From Candidatus Shapirobacteria bacterium (lineage in GTDB: Bacteria; Patescibacteriota; Microgenomatia; UBA12405), in the NCBI GenBank assembly GCA_028700345.1, contig JAQVSW010000011.1:1-14136 (forward strand): 14,136 bases of DNA, written 5' to 3'. This document shows positions 5,737-13,040 of the stretch, piece by piece. The translations under genes were made by a program, and so were the position numbers. The notes under the pieces were generated by a model that saw only the letters and a list, made by a program, of their open reading frames with translations, searched no databases and was not told where the DNA came from. The stretch's first letter is position 1, and every line of letters starts with the position of its first letter.

Positions 5737-8406
5737 TAATTTACTTAAATATTGACCGGTGTAGGAAGCGGACACCTTGGCAATATCGGCTGGGCTACCG
5801 TAGGCAACAAGTTCTCCACCCTTATCTCCTCCTTCAGGACCAAGATCAATCACCCAATCACTATTTTTTATAACATCAAGATTGTGTTCGATGACAACGA
5901 CGGTGTTGCCCATATCAACGAGACGACGTAAAACTTTAATGAGTTTTTCCACATCATAGAAATGAAGACCGGTGGTAGGTTCATCTAAAATATAAAGAAT
6001 TTTACCGTTAAATCTTTTGACCAGTTCCCGACTGATTTTTAAGCGCTGGGATTCACCACCAGACAAGGTATTACTCGGTTGACCAAGCTTTAAATATCCG
6101 AGACCCACTTCCTGAATGGTGTTTATTTTTCGACTAATACTATTTATATTTTTGAAAAAATCGGCGGCTTCATCAAAAGTCATCTTTAAAATATCAGCAA
6201 TATTTTTTCCTTTATAAGTCACCTCCAGAGTTTCATCTTTGTAGCGGGTACCATGACACTGATCACAAGTAACGTAAATATCGGGTAGAAATTGCATTTC
6301 AATTTTTATTTGTCCTTGCCCTTCACAGGCTTCGCAGCGACCACCCCTAGTATTAAAAGAAAAACGTCCAGCATTAAATCCACGAATTTTGGATTCAGTG
6401 GTGGCAGCCATTAGTTTTCGGATATCGTCAAATAATTTGGTATAGGTGGCAGGATTGCTCCGGGGAGTGCGACCGATGGGAGACTGATCAACAAGAAGGA
6501 CATCGGATAAGTTTTCACAACCTTCGATTTTGTCATACTCGCCAATGGTACCGTAATAAGAACCAAGAGTGGCTTTACGGACTCCACCATATAAAGTATC
6601 GTGAACCAGAGTCGATTTGCCAGAGCCGGAAACACCTGTGACCGAAACTAATTTATTTAAGGGAAACTGGACATTGATATTTTTTAGATTCCACTGACGA
6701 GCACCAGTAATTTTAACCCCTCCTGCACCTCCCCTTGACAAGGGAGGAAGAAGCGTCTTCGAAACAGGATTAATAACGCGTTTGCCTGATAAATATTGAC
6801 CGGTAACAGAATCTTTATTTTTCTTTATATCCGAAAGAGAACCCTTCGCCACTACCTCACCACCTTTATTTCCGGCATAAGGGCCAAAATCAACGATATA
6901 ATCGGCGGATTTAATAACATCGGCATCGTGCTCAACGACAACAACACTGTTGCCGATATTTTTAAGTTTTTGGAGAGTGGCAATGAGGCGATCATTGTCT
7001 CTCGAATGTAAACCGATGGTGGGTTCATCTAAAATATATAAAACGCCAGTCAAACCGGTTCCGATTTGAGAAGCAAGGCGGATTCGCTGTGATTCTCCAG
7101 AAGAGAGAGTTCCGGCTTCACGCTCGAGGGATAAATAATCAAGGCCAACTGCGAGTAAAAATTCTAAGCGGGAAAATATTTCCCGCGCAATGGCGTCTAA
7201 AACTTCTTTTTCTTGAGATGAACCTAGTTTAACTGGTAAATTGTTTATCCATTTAAACAAATTCGCAATCGATAACTGACAAATTTGATAGATATTTTGA
7301 CCCAATATAGTGACTGAAAGAGCCTCAGGATTTAGACGTGAAGAATGACAAAGAGGACAGCTTTCTTTGATCATGTACTGCTCTAGTTCTTCACGAATAA
7401 CATCTGAAGGAGAATTAAAATAGCGAGACTCGAGCATTCGTGCCTTCCACTCGGGAAATTTACTTCTATCAATCTGATATTTAGAGCCAAGACCTTTACA
7501 CTCGCTACAGGCACCCTGGGGCGAATTAAATGAAAAGAGATGAGGCTCAATTGGCGGCAGAGAAATATTACAAACCGGACAAGAGAGATTTTCGGAATAT
7601 AAGGTTTCCTTTAAATTGGTGGGATTTTCGGGAAAATCAAAGCCCGGATCATCGACCTTGCAAAAAATTACTTGACCGTTGCTAAATTTTAGGGCTAGTT
7701 CAACATCATCAATAAGACGACCGTAAAGAGTATCGATATTTTTTAACGACTGCTTTGAGACTGAAACCCGATCACAAACAGCGTCAAGATTATGTTTGTT
7801 GGTTTTGACAATTCCAAAATCAGCATAAAGATCAATAATTTTATTATCAATTTTTAGCCATTTAAAACCCTGCTGTCGAAGATTCTCAACCAAACCCCGA
7901 AAGTCTCCGGCCTTGTTTCGCACTAGAGGCGAAAGAATTAAAAAGCGATAGGGAGCTGAGGATACTTCCTGTTTTAAGGTATTAATTATTTGAGTAACAA
8001 TTTGTTTACTGGTTTGAGGCATGACTTCTCGACCGCAATTGGGACAATGAGGATGACCAATACGGGCAAAAAGTAAGCGGAGATAATCATAAATCTCAGT
8101 GACAGTACCAACCGTCGAGCGAGGGTTGTGGGAAATAGCTTTTTGATTGATAGCAATTGAAGGAGAGAGACCCTCAATCAGATCTACTTCGGGACGTTTC
8201 ATGTTTCCCAAAAATTGACGGGCGTAGGAGGATAAAGACTCCATATAGCGACGCTGGCCTTCAGCAAAAAGAGTATCAAAAGCCATTGATGATTTTCCTG
8301 AACCAGAAACACCGGTAAAAACAACAAATTTATTTTTTGGAAATTCAAAAGAGACGTTTTTTAGATTATTTTCTCTGGCTCCTTTGACGATGATTTTGTC
8401 TAGCAT
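5722..8406 (-). CDS. uvrA: Excinuclease ABC subunit A
   Basis: Damage-sensing ATPase of nucleotide excision repair; a dimer that loads UvrB. Counted from ATG 8406 it has 894 residues (family about 940). Two ABC ATPase halves are present. The first has Walker A GVSGSGKSS (about 32-40), signature LSSGESQR (about 434) and Walker B LYILDEPTIGLH. The second has Walker A GVSGSGKST (about 591), the zinc finger CEAC...CDQC (Cys 691, 694, 714, 717), signature LSGGESQR and Walker B ILYILDEPTTGLH. Further cysteine pairs CPVC and CSEC (276-303) form the first-half zinc module. A TTG at 8424 would add six residues (MPAPKN) translated from a repeat element, so ATG is chosen. The linker between the halves holds LPPLSRGGAGG, encoded by a palindromic repeat. 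No mobile gene or frameshift interrupts it. Confidence 0.97.
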   Translation of the reverse strand: MLDKIIVKGARENNLKNVSFEFPKNKFVVFTGVSGSGKSSMAFDTLFAEGQRRYMESLSSYARQFLGNMKRPEVDLIEGLSPSIAINQKAISHNPRSTVGTVTEIYDYLRLLFARIGHPHCPNCGREVMPQTSKQIVTQIINTLKQEVSSAPYRFLILSPLVRNKAGDFRGLVENLRQQGFKWLKIDNKIIDLYADFGIVKTNKHNLDAVCDRVSVSKQSLKNIDTLYGRLIDDVELALKFSNGQVIFCKVDDPGFDFPENPTNLKETLYSENLSCPVCNISLPPIEPHLFSFNSPQGACSECKGLGSKYQIDRSKFPEWKARMLESRYFNSPSDVIREELEQYMIKESCPLCHSSRLNPEALSVTILGQNIYQICQLSIANLFKWINNLPVKLGSSQEKEVLDAIAREIFSRLEFLLAVGLDYLSLEREAGTLSSGESQRIRLASQIGTGLTGVLYILDEPTIGLHSRDNDRLIATLQKLKNIGNSVVVVEHDADVIKSADYIVDFGPYAGNKGGEVVAKGSLSDIKKNKDSVTGQYLSGKRVINPVSKTLLPPLSRGGAGGVKITGARQWNLKNINVQFPLNKLVSVTGVSGSGKSTLVHDTLYGGVRKATLGSYYGTIGEYDKIEGCENLSDVLLVDQSPIGRTPRSNPATYTKLFDDIRKLMAATTESKIRGFNAGRFSFNTRGGRCEACEGQGQIKIEMQFLPDIYVTCDQCHGTRYKDETLEVTYKGKNIADILKMTFDEAADFFKNINSISRKINTIQEVGLGYLKLGQPSNTLSGGESQRLKISRELVKRFNGKILYILDEPTTGLHFYDVEKLIKVLRRLVDMGNTVVVIEHNLDVIKNSDWVIDLGPEGGDKGGELVAYGSPADIAKVSASYTGQYLSKLLTNK
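6716..6750. repeat. REP-like palindromic element in frame in uvrA linker
   Basis: The core CCTCCCCTTGACAAGGGAGG (6728-6747) is an inverted repeat with one unpaired base per arm. It is preceded by a C-rich tract ACCCCTCCTGCA. On the uvrA strand it reads LPPLSRGGAGG, a low-complexity peptide lying exactly between the two ABC halves (about residues 553-563). From memory, CCTCCCCTTG-type palindromes recur between genes in diverse bacterial genomes. The position in a tolerant linker, with frame kept, matches an in-frame insertion. Confidence 0.72.
7168..7186. repeat. Hairpin GCGGGAAA-ATA-TTTCCCGC inside uvrA
   Basis: A perfect 8-bp stem with a 3-base loop lies in the coding sequence for AREIFSRLEFL. 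Unlike the other palindromes it does not lengthen the protein compared with E. coli UvrA. It may be a chance or conversion-derived hairpin rather than an inserted element. Confidence 0.4.
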
Positions 8407-8412
8407 ATTTTT

Positions 8413-8438
8413 GGGCGCCGGCAAGCGTCGCCCCTACA
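8413..8438. repeat. REP-like GC-rich palindrome in the uvrA leader
   Basis: On the minus strand the element reads TGTAGGGGCGACGC followed by TTGCCGGCGCCC. The stem is GGGCG (8413-8417) with CGCCC (8429-8433), plus two inner pairs after a mismatch. Its GC content contrasts sharply with the AT-rich surroundings. TGTAGGGGCG-type units are, from memory, known dispersed repeats. It ends 6 bases before the uvrA ATG and occupies the position where a ribosome site would be. Confidence 0.7.
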
Positions 8439-8464
8439 TTTCAACATTAAGAGGACAACTGTTT

Positions 8465-8493
8465 ATTATAGATGAAAAGCTTCGGTTTGTCTT
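8465..8493 (-). promoter_or_regulatory. Predicted promoter for uvrA
   Basis: On the minus strand, AAGACA (8493-8488, 4 of 6 to the -35 consensus) is separated by 17 bases from a perfect TATAAT (8470-8465). Transcription would start near 8458, giving a leader of about 50 bases that contains the palindromic element. No SOS (LexA-like) box was recognised here. Confidence 0.5.
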
Positions 8494-8514
8494 CGGGTCA
8501 AAAAAATAATAATC

Positions 8515-9105
8515 TCAATAATCTTCACTCCACCCATAGCTTGAATCAGTAAAATCGATTTTATCAAGATTTGTTCTCTTAATATTGAATTTAATGTTAC
8601 TTAAGATAATTTCTCTATTATCTTTTAATTTAAGATGTGTGGCTAGAGCTTTACTGACAACAATAAAATTTTCCGGTGATGAAACTTTGTTTGTTATTTT
8701 AATCGAGGTTTTACATTTTTGATTATTGGCTGAAATACAACATTGAATTGCCTCTGGATTATCCCAAAGATTAAGGCCATAAATAAAACCGAGGGCATGA
8801 GCTTCACTACTACTAACCGCAATAATATTTTTTTTACCTTTAACAATTTTTGAGTTGGCAGTAATTACAAATTGAGTATCATTATTTTGACCAAGATACT
8901 TATCGATGACTTTTTGTCTAACATCATTTTCCGTAAAATATTCACTTGTCAGCCCCATGTTTCCATTATCAGTAAAGGATTTTTCAGTTAATTCTATTTC
9001 TTTTATTAAGGAATTAATATTAATTTTGATTGTTTTTTTCTCTTTAATGTAATCTTTAAAAAAATCTTTATATACTTTTGGTAAATCGATTTTTTCTTTT
9101 GACAT
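8515..9105 (-). CDS. Hypothetical protein, 196 residues, between uvrB and uvrA
   Basis: Family not recognised. The N-terminal 60 residues are lysine-rich and probably helical (DFFKDYIKEKKTIKININSL). The middle alternates strands and helices (QFVITANSKIVKGKKNIIAV, then SSSEAHALGFIYGLNLWDNP), and the C-terminus is acidic (DFTDSSYGWSEDY). There is no signal peptide, membrane segment or known nuclease or ATPase motif. Three cysteines (a CC pair and one about eight residues on) do not form a clear metal site. It starts at ATG 9105, with a perfect TATAAT (9120-9115) ending 9 bases before it, and ends about 110 bases before uvrA, which has its own promoter. Its place inside the uvr cluster is the only hint of function. 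Confidence 0.75.
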   Translation of the reverse strand: MSKEKIDLPKVYKDFFKDYIKEKKTIKININSLIKEIELTEKSFTDNGNMGLTSEYFTENDVRQKVIDKYLGQNNDTQFVITANSKIVKGKKNIIAVSSSEAHALGFIYGLNLWDNPEAIQCCISANNQKCKTSIKITNKVSSPENFIVVSKALATHLKLKDNREIILSNIKFNIKRTNLDKIDFTDSSYGWSEDY

Positions 9106-9114
9106 ATTTTATTT

Positions 9115-9120
9115 ATTATA
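9115..9120 (-). promoter_or_regulatory. -10 box of the 196-residue gene
   Basis: TATAAT on the minus strand ends 9 bases before ATG 9105. No convincing -35 box is seen at the normal distance. The transcript would have almost no leader, and no Shine-Dalgarno is present. Confidence 0.4.
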
Positions 9121-9136
9121 CTGCCTCTAAAAATAT

Positions 9137-9190
9137 TTATAAGGTTTGAATTTCTTTAATTTTGTCTCGGAGCTTGATAGTAAAGAAGTC
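9137..9190 (-). pseudogene. Decayed extra copy of the uvrB 3' end (UVR motif)
   Basis: On the minus strand this stretch reads DFFTIKLRDKIKEIQTL and then a TAA stop. The true uvrB end, about 270 bases away, reads DFESAIKLRDKIKEIQQL and a TAG stop. Over the best 35 bases I count 9 differences, most at third codon positions, so the resemblance is of coding origin and not a recent copy. No start or upstream UvrB sequence precedes it; the frame further up reads an unrelated ITIYFLFS. It is a relic of a duplicated or displaced uvrB tail. Confidence 0.65.
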
Positions 9191-9220
9191 AGAAAACAAA
9201 AAATAGATAGTGATCTAAGG

Positions 9221-9229
9221 TGATATAAT
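9221..9229 (+). promoter_or_regulatory. Extended -10 promoter of the 63-residue gene
   Basis: TGATATAAT is a perfect extended -10 (TGnTATAAT), and it ends 8 bases before the ATG at 9238. Transcription would start at or next to the start codon, so the mRNA would be leaderless or nearly so. The -35 region (around 9201-9206) is weak, as is common for extended -10 promoters. Confidence 0.5.
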
Positions 9230-9237
9230 TTACTTTA

Positions 9238-9429
9238 ATGAATAAGCTTCATCTAGAAAAATCAGACTTTTATAGATGTCATGACTGTTTTGCTATCTTC
9301 ATGCGTTGTGAATTGGTAGAAGGAAGACCACCTGAACATAATGTATCAAATAACCCGAACGAGACGCCATGCTTCGGATCGTGTACAGAGGCTGATATGG
9401 TGATTCCTAGAGTTGTTGAATCTCCTTAA
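9238..9429 (+). CDS. Small cysteine-containing protein, 63 residues, possible zinc ribbon
   Basis: Family not recognised. The sequence MNKLHLEKSDFYRCHDCFAI begins the protein and contains a C-x2-C pair (Cys14, Cys17). A second pair, C-x3-C (Cys45, Cys49 in PCFGSC), suggests a four-cysteine metal site; Cys24, His15 and His34 are further candidates. The middle (ELVEGRPPEHNVSNNPNET) looks like a structured loop. It is divergent from the 196-residue gene, and its last 23 bases overlap the 3' end of uvrB on the other strand. It has a strong extended -10 promoter. Codon use has more G or C at third positions than the neighbours, which hints at separate acquisition or at a different constraint. A spurious frame cannot be excluded for so short a product. 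Confidence 0.6.
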   Translation: MNKLHLEKSDFYRCHDCFAIFMRCELVEGRPPEHNVSNNPNETPCFGSCTEADMVIPRVVESP

Positions 9430-11410
9430 TCTTATCTCTAAGTTTAATGGCGGATTCAAAATCCATGTCAATGGCGTAGGATCGCATTTCTTTCTTGAGT
9501 TTGGAAATATGAGCTTTTCGCTGATTAGGAGTCAAAGAAGTAGAATCGATTTCTAAAAGTGGAGTAATGACGACATTTTTGACATTGGCATCAATTAGGC
9601 GAGGGCGAATATTTTTACTGATACTCTGCGGAGTTATGTGATGGTCCTCGTTGTATTTAATCTGAATTTTACGGCGGCGGTCAACTTCTTCGATGGCCTG
9701 CTTCATGGCCTCAGAAACGATATCAGCATATAAAATTACGCGGCCGTTGAGATGACGAGAAGCCCGGCCCATAATTTGAATTAGCGAGGAGCGGGAGCGA
9801 AGAAAACCCTGACTGCCAGCATCTAAAATAGCGACTAGAGATACTTCGGGTAAGTCAAGACCCTCGCGAAGTAAATTAATCCCAACGAGGACATCAAAAT
9901 CGCCACTTCTTAATTTATCGAGAATTTCAGTTCTTTCTAAGGTTTCAATATCAGAATGAAGATAAGCCACTTTTAGCGATGTGCCAGTTTTTTTGGGATC
10001 TGATAAATAAGTAGCGAGTTCTTCTGACATTTTTTTGGTTAAAGTAATGACTAGAGTTCTTTCTTTTTTAGCAACTCTATTTTTTATTTCTTGAATCAGG
10101 TCGGGAATTTGTTTAATACTGGGACGAATCTCGATGGCGGGGTCGACAAGACCGGTGGGACGGATAATTTGCTCGACAATATTATTTTTTGAATCTTCAA
10201 TTTCAAAAGGAGCGGGAGTGGCTGAAAGATAGAGAGCCAGAGGGATACGCTGATAAAATTCTGTCCAGTTTAAAGGCCGATTGTCATAGGCGCTTTTAAG
10301 ACGAAAACCAAAATCAACCAGAGTTTTTTTACGAGAATAATCCCCTCCTGACATGGCATTTATTTGAGGAATAGTGGCATGGGACTCGTCAATGACGGTC
10401 AAAAAATTATTACCCCAAAGATGATGAAAATAGTCGATTAAAGTGTAAGGAGGGTCACCATTTTGACGACCGGGCTCAAAATAGATGGAATAATTTTCGA
10501 TACCGTTGACATAGCCAAGCTCCTCGAGCATTTCCATATCATAATCAACCCTTTGACGAAGGCGATGAGCTTCTAAAATTTGGCCCTTTTTTTCAAATTC
10601 TTTAACTTCTTGATCACAATCTGCCTTTATTTTGGCAATGATTTTTTTTAAATCTGAGCCTCCAGCACCGACGAATTGCTTGGCAGGAAAAAGTTGATAA
10701 TTTTGCAGGTCAAACTCATGACCGGAAAAAGGATTGCGCTCCGTAATTTTTGTTATTTTGTTCTCAAAGTCAAATTCTAAAACAATAATCCAATCAGCAT
10801 AAGAAGGCCAAATTTCAAGAGTCTCTCCTCGAACCCTAAACTGAGCCCGTTTAAATTCCATTTCAGAGCGGATATAAAATAATTTTACTAATTCTTCGAA
10901 TAGTTGACGTCGATTCCACAAATCACCTATTTTTAGGGTTAAAGTTTTACCGCCAAATTCTCTTGGGTCACCGATGTTGTAGATACAAGAGACAGAAGCA
11001 ATGACGATATTATCTTTTCCGGTAAATAAATTGGAAGTAGCCTGGAGGCGCAATTTATCAATCAGATCATTGATTTCAACCTCCTTGGCGATATAAGTAT
11101 CTGAAGCGGGCAGATAAGCTTCTGGTTGATAATAATCATAATAAGAGACAAAATAGGAAACTTTATTTTGAGGAAAAAGCTCTTTGAATTCCTGATAGAG
11201 CTGGGCAGCCAAGGTTTTATTGTGAGAAATAATGAGAGTCGGCAGTTGAGTTTTCTGAATAACATTGGCGACAGTAAATGTTTTCCCCGAGCCAGTAACT
11301 CCGAGAAGCACTTGCTTATTTACTCCCTCTTGGATATTTTGAGTAAGTTTGCTGATTGCTGCAGGCTGATCTCCGGAAGGCTGAAAATCGGTTGATAATT
11401 TAAACTTCAC
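9407..11410 (-). CDS. uvrB: Excinuclease ABC subunit B
   Basis: Helicase-like damage verifier loaded by UvrA, which then recruits UvrC. It has 667 residues, the normal family length. Visible motifs are Walker A GVTGSGKT (37-44), the DNA-clamping beta-hairpin YYDYYQPEAYLP (about 90-101), motif II DESH, motif III LYLSATPAP, the domain 3 motifs GINLLREGLDLPEVSLV and FLRSRSSLIQIMGRASRH, and a C-terminal UVR motif ending KLRDKIKEIQQL. Motif V/VI reads DAGSQGF where most UvrB have DADKEGF. The start is GTG 11410, two bases after the amylase stop, so translation is probably coupled. AGAGG directly abuts the start. TGATAAAAT, an extended -10-like string, ends 6 bases before it. The last 23 bases overlap the opposed 63-residue gene. 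Confidence 0.97.
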   Translation of the reverse strand: MKFKLSTDFQPSGDQPAAISKLTQNIQEGVNKQVLLGVTGSGKTFTVANVIQKTQLPTLIISHNKTLAAQLYQEFKELFPQNKVSYFVSYYDYYQPEAYLPASDTYIAKEVEINDLIDKLRLQATSNLFTGKDNIVIASVSCIYNIGDPREFGGKTLTLKIGDLWNRRQLFEELVKLFYIRSEMEFKRAQFRVRGETLEIWPSYADWIIVLEFDFENKITKITERNPFSGHEFDLQNYQLFPAKQFVGAGGSDLKKIIAKIKADCDQEVKEFEKKGQILEAHRLRQRVDYDMEMLEELGYVNGIENYSIYFEPGRQNGDPPYTLIDYFHHLWGNNFLTVIDESHATIPQINAMSGGDYSRKKTLVDFGFRLKSAYDNRPLNWTEFYQRIPLALYLSATPAPFEIEDSKNNIVEQIIRPTGLVDPAIEIRPSIKQIPDLIQEIKNRVAKKERTLVITLTKKMSEELATYLSDPKKTGTSLKVAYLHSDIETLERTEILDKLRSGDFDVLVGINLLREGLDLPEVSLVAILDAGSQGFLRSRSSLIQIMGRASRHLNGRVILYADIVSEAMKQAIEEVDRRRKIQIKYNEDHHITPQSISKNIRPRLIDANVKNVVITPLLEIDSTSLTPNQRKAHISKLKKEMRSYAIDMDFESAIKLRDKIKEIQQL

Positions 11411-11412
11411 CT

Positions 11413-12948
11413 CTATATTTTATCAAAGATTCGGGTAATATTTGGGTAAATAATTTGTACTTCTCCGGGCTCAAGGCCAATATAGATTCCATTTCGTCGA
11501 TCAGTGTCAGGAGTAATTACTTTGTCTTCGGTCAAAGAGACTATCTCCACGGGAATATCTTTATGAATGCTGGGAATTGTACATTGACTATAAGAGTCTT
11601 TTATATTTAAACAACAAATGGCGCTGGTTTTCTTATCTGCAGACCACAGTTCAAAGGCAATAGTTTCACCGGAGATTTGATTTATCTGACAAAATCTTAT
11701 ATCGGCATTTTTAAAAGAAGGACTATTTCTAAAATCAAATAATTTTTGATAAAATTTTTCAACCTCGGGATTATTATTTTCATTTGGAAATCGAGAAATT
11801 TGCATGGGGGGACGGATTTTCCAACCATTTTCCTGACCCTGGTTTACAATAAACATGGTATCAGGCACAATAGCTGCCAGAAAAGCCGCTGCCCGAGCTA
11901 TTTTTTCTCCGAGACTTTTAAACGATCTTTCCTCGTCGTGATTTTCAATATAGAGGGCGCTTCGACAGGGGCTTTTTTTGCTTCTTGAATTTAAAAGATC
12001 ATAAAGATGGTTTTTTAAATCAGGAGAAGATCGAATTATATCTTTATAAAAGCGATCATCATAAAGATAATCAAAATATTGAGATAAATAATCATGATCC
12101 CAGTAGACTTCACCAATAAATTTAAAATCTTGATTGATTTTATTTTTGATTAAAGGAATATTTTCCGCCCAAAATGAATGGTCATTTAAATATTTTTTTT
12201 GCTCGACGCTTAGAGTCCAACCCCAGGTGTGAAGAAAGGTGCCGGAATCAAGGAGCATCGCCATATCACAGCGAACTCCATCAGAGTGAGAGGCAAGATT
12301 TTGCAGAATTTCGGACATGTACTGGTGAACTTCTGGTAGGGCATAATTTAACTGCAAGGTATCCGCCCAAGAAGGAAAATTAGGATCCTTGCCATGAGCC
12401 AGATAATAAGTATTTTGATCCTGGGCAGAGACTGGATAATAAAAATCAGAACTTGATTGATACTGTTGCTCACTTCCTTGGATAAAGTATTCCGGATGAG
12501 TTTTGGCGAGCGCAGAGTCAAGAGCGAGATGGTTTGGGACGAAATCAATAATTACTTTTTTATTATTTTCATGCAGATAATTAACCATTTTGTCCCAATA
12601 TTCCCAATTTTCTGCAATTGAAGAACTGGGTGAATACTCAGGAATAGCAAAGGGTGAAGCGGCCACATCTTTGTCTGGATCTAAATCTGGCAGGGCATAG
12701 CGGGACTGAAAAGACCATTTTTTGGCGTGCTGCTGACTGGCCTCACTTGGCTTATAAATTCCCATAAACCAAAAATAATCATATCTATCAAATAAAGGCT
12801 GCCACTCTTTCTCAGGAATTTTATCGATAGTTATAGGAGTCTCGTATTTTTTAGAAAGCTGGTTTAGCCAAAGGCGGGTATTGATTAAATATAGACAAGG
12901 GTGTTCTTTAACCAAAGTTTCTGGTTTTGATAATGATTCGGGATTCAT
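11413..12948 (-). CDS. GH13 alpha-amylase-family glycoside hydrolase, cytoplasmic
   Basis: Acts on alpha-glucosidic bonds with retention of configuration; substrate (alpha-glucan, trehalose, sucrose) cannot be decided. It has 511 residues and no signal peptide. The four GH13 regions are present: VIIDFVPNHLA (132-142), DGVRCDMAMLL with nucleophile Asp228, FIGEVYWD with acid/base Glu280, and ENHDEER with His337-Asp338. The N-terminus (CLYLINTRLWLNQLSKKY) enters directly into the barrel, and a beta-sandwich C domain follows from about residue 425. The start is ATG 12948, without a clear Shine-Dalgarno. It is divergent from the comM-like gene, with 92 bases between starts, and heads a two-gene unit with uvrB. 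A carbohydrate enzyme coupled to a repair gene is unusual and may only reflect gene packing. Confidence 0.9.
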   Translation of the reverse strand: MNPESLSKPETLVKEHPCLYLINTRLWLNQLSKKYETPITIDKIPEKEWQPLFDRYDYFWFMGIYKPSEASQQHAKKWSFQSRYALPDLDPDKDVAASPFAIPEYSPSSSIAENWEYWDKMVNYLHENNKKVIIDFVPNHLALDSALAKTHPEYFIQGSEQQYQSSSDFYYPVSAQDQNTYYLAHGKDPNFPSWADTLQLNYALPEVHQYMSEILQNLASHSDGVRCDMAMLLDSGTFLHTWGWTLSVEQKKYLNDHSFWAENIPLIKNKINQDFKFIGEVYWDHDYLSQYFDYLYDDRFYKDIIRSSPDLKNHLYDLLNSRSKKSPCRSALYIENHDEERSFKSLGEKIARAAAFLAAIVPDTMFIVNQGQENGWKIRPPMQISRFPNENNNPEVEKFYQKLFDFRNSPSFKNADIRFCQINQISGETIAFELWSADKKTSAICCLNIKDSYSQCTIPSIHKDIPVEIVSLTEDKVITPDTDRRNGIYIGLEPGEVQIIYPNITRIFDKI

Positions 12949-13002
12949 AAAATTAAATCTTTTTAGAGTGTAAATGAAATATGGAATTTAATAAAGCGAC
13001 TC

Positions 13003-13031
13003 TAGATATTTGTAATAAATTAATTTATAGT
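13003..13031 (+). promoter_or_regulatory. Possible promoter of the comM-like gene
   Basis: TAGATA (13003-13008, 4 of 6 to -35) and TATAGT (13026-13031, 5 of 6 to -10) have a 17-base spacer. The -10 ends 9 bases before ATG 13041, giving a leader of only a few bases. The region is AT-rich, so chance matches are easy. Confidence 0.35.
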
Positions 13032-13040
13032 TTAGTAATA

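Noticed and set aside
6411..7011. Open frames on other strands or frames within uvrA, and similar ones within rel, uvrB, the amylase and comM
   Set aside because: They lie wholly inside well-identified genes, have no family features or start signals, and are shadows of coding sequence.
8407..8424. TTG start giving uvrA six extra residues (MPAPKN)
   Set aside because: The extra codons are translated repeat element, while ATG 8406 starts the conserved MLDKIIVKGARENNLKN; an upstream start is not needed.
8500..8525. Direct repeat AGATTATT twice plus T run after the 196-residue gene as a terminator
   Set aside because: No hairpin stem precedes the T run, so it does not meet the intrinsic terminator pattern.
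12981..13040. Upstream in-frame ATG for the comM-like gene
   Set aside because: The added 20 residues do not resemble family N-termini, which begin at the MLxKxxSAA pattern found at 13041.
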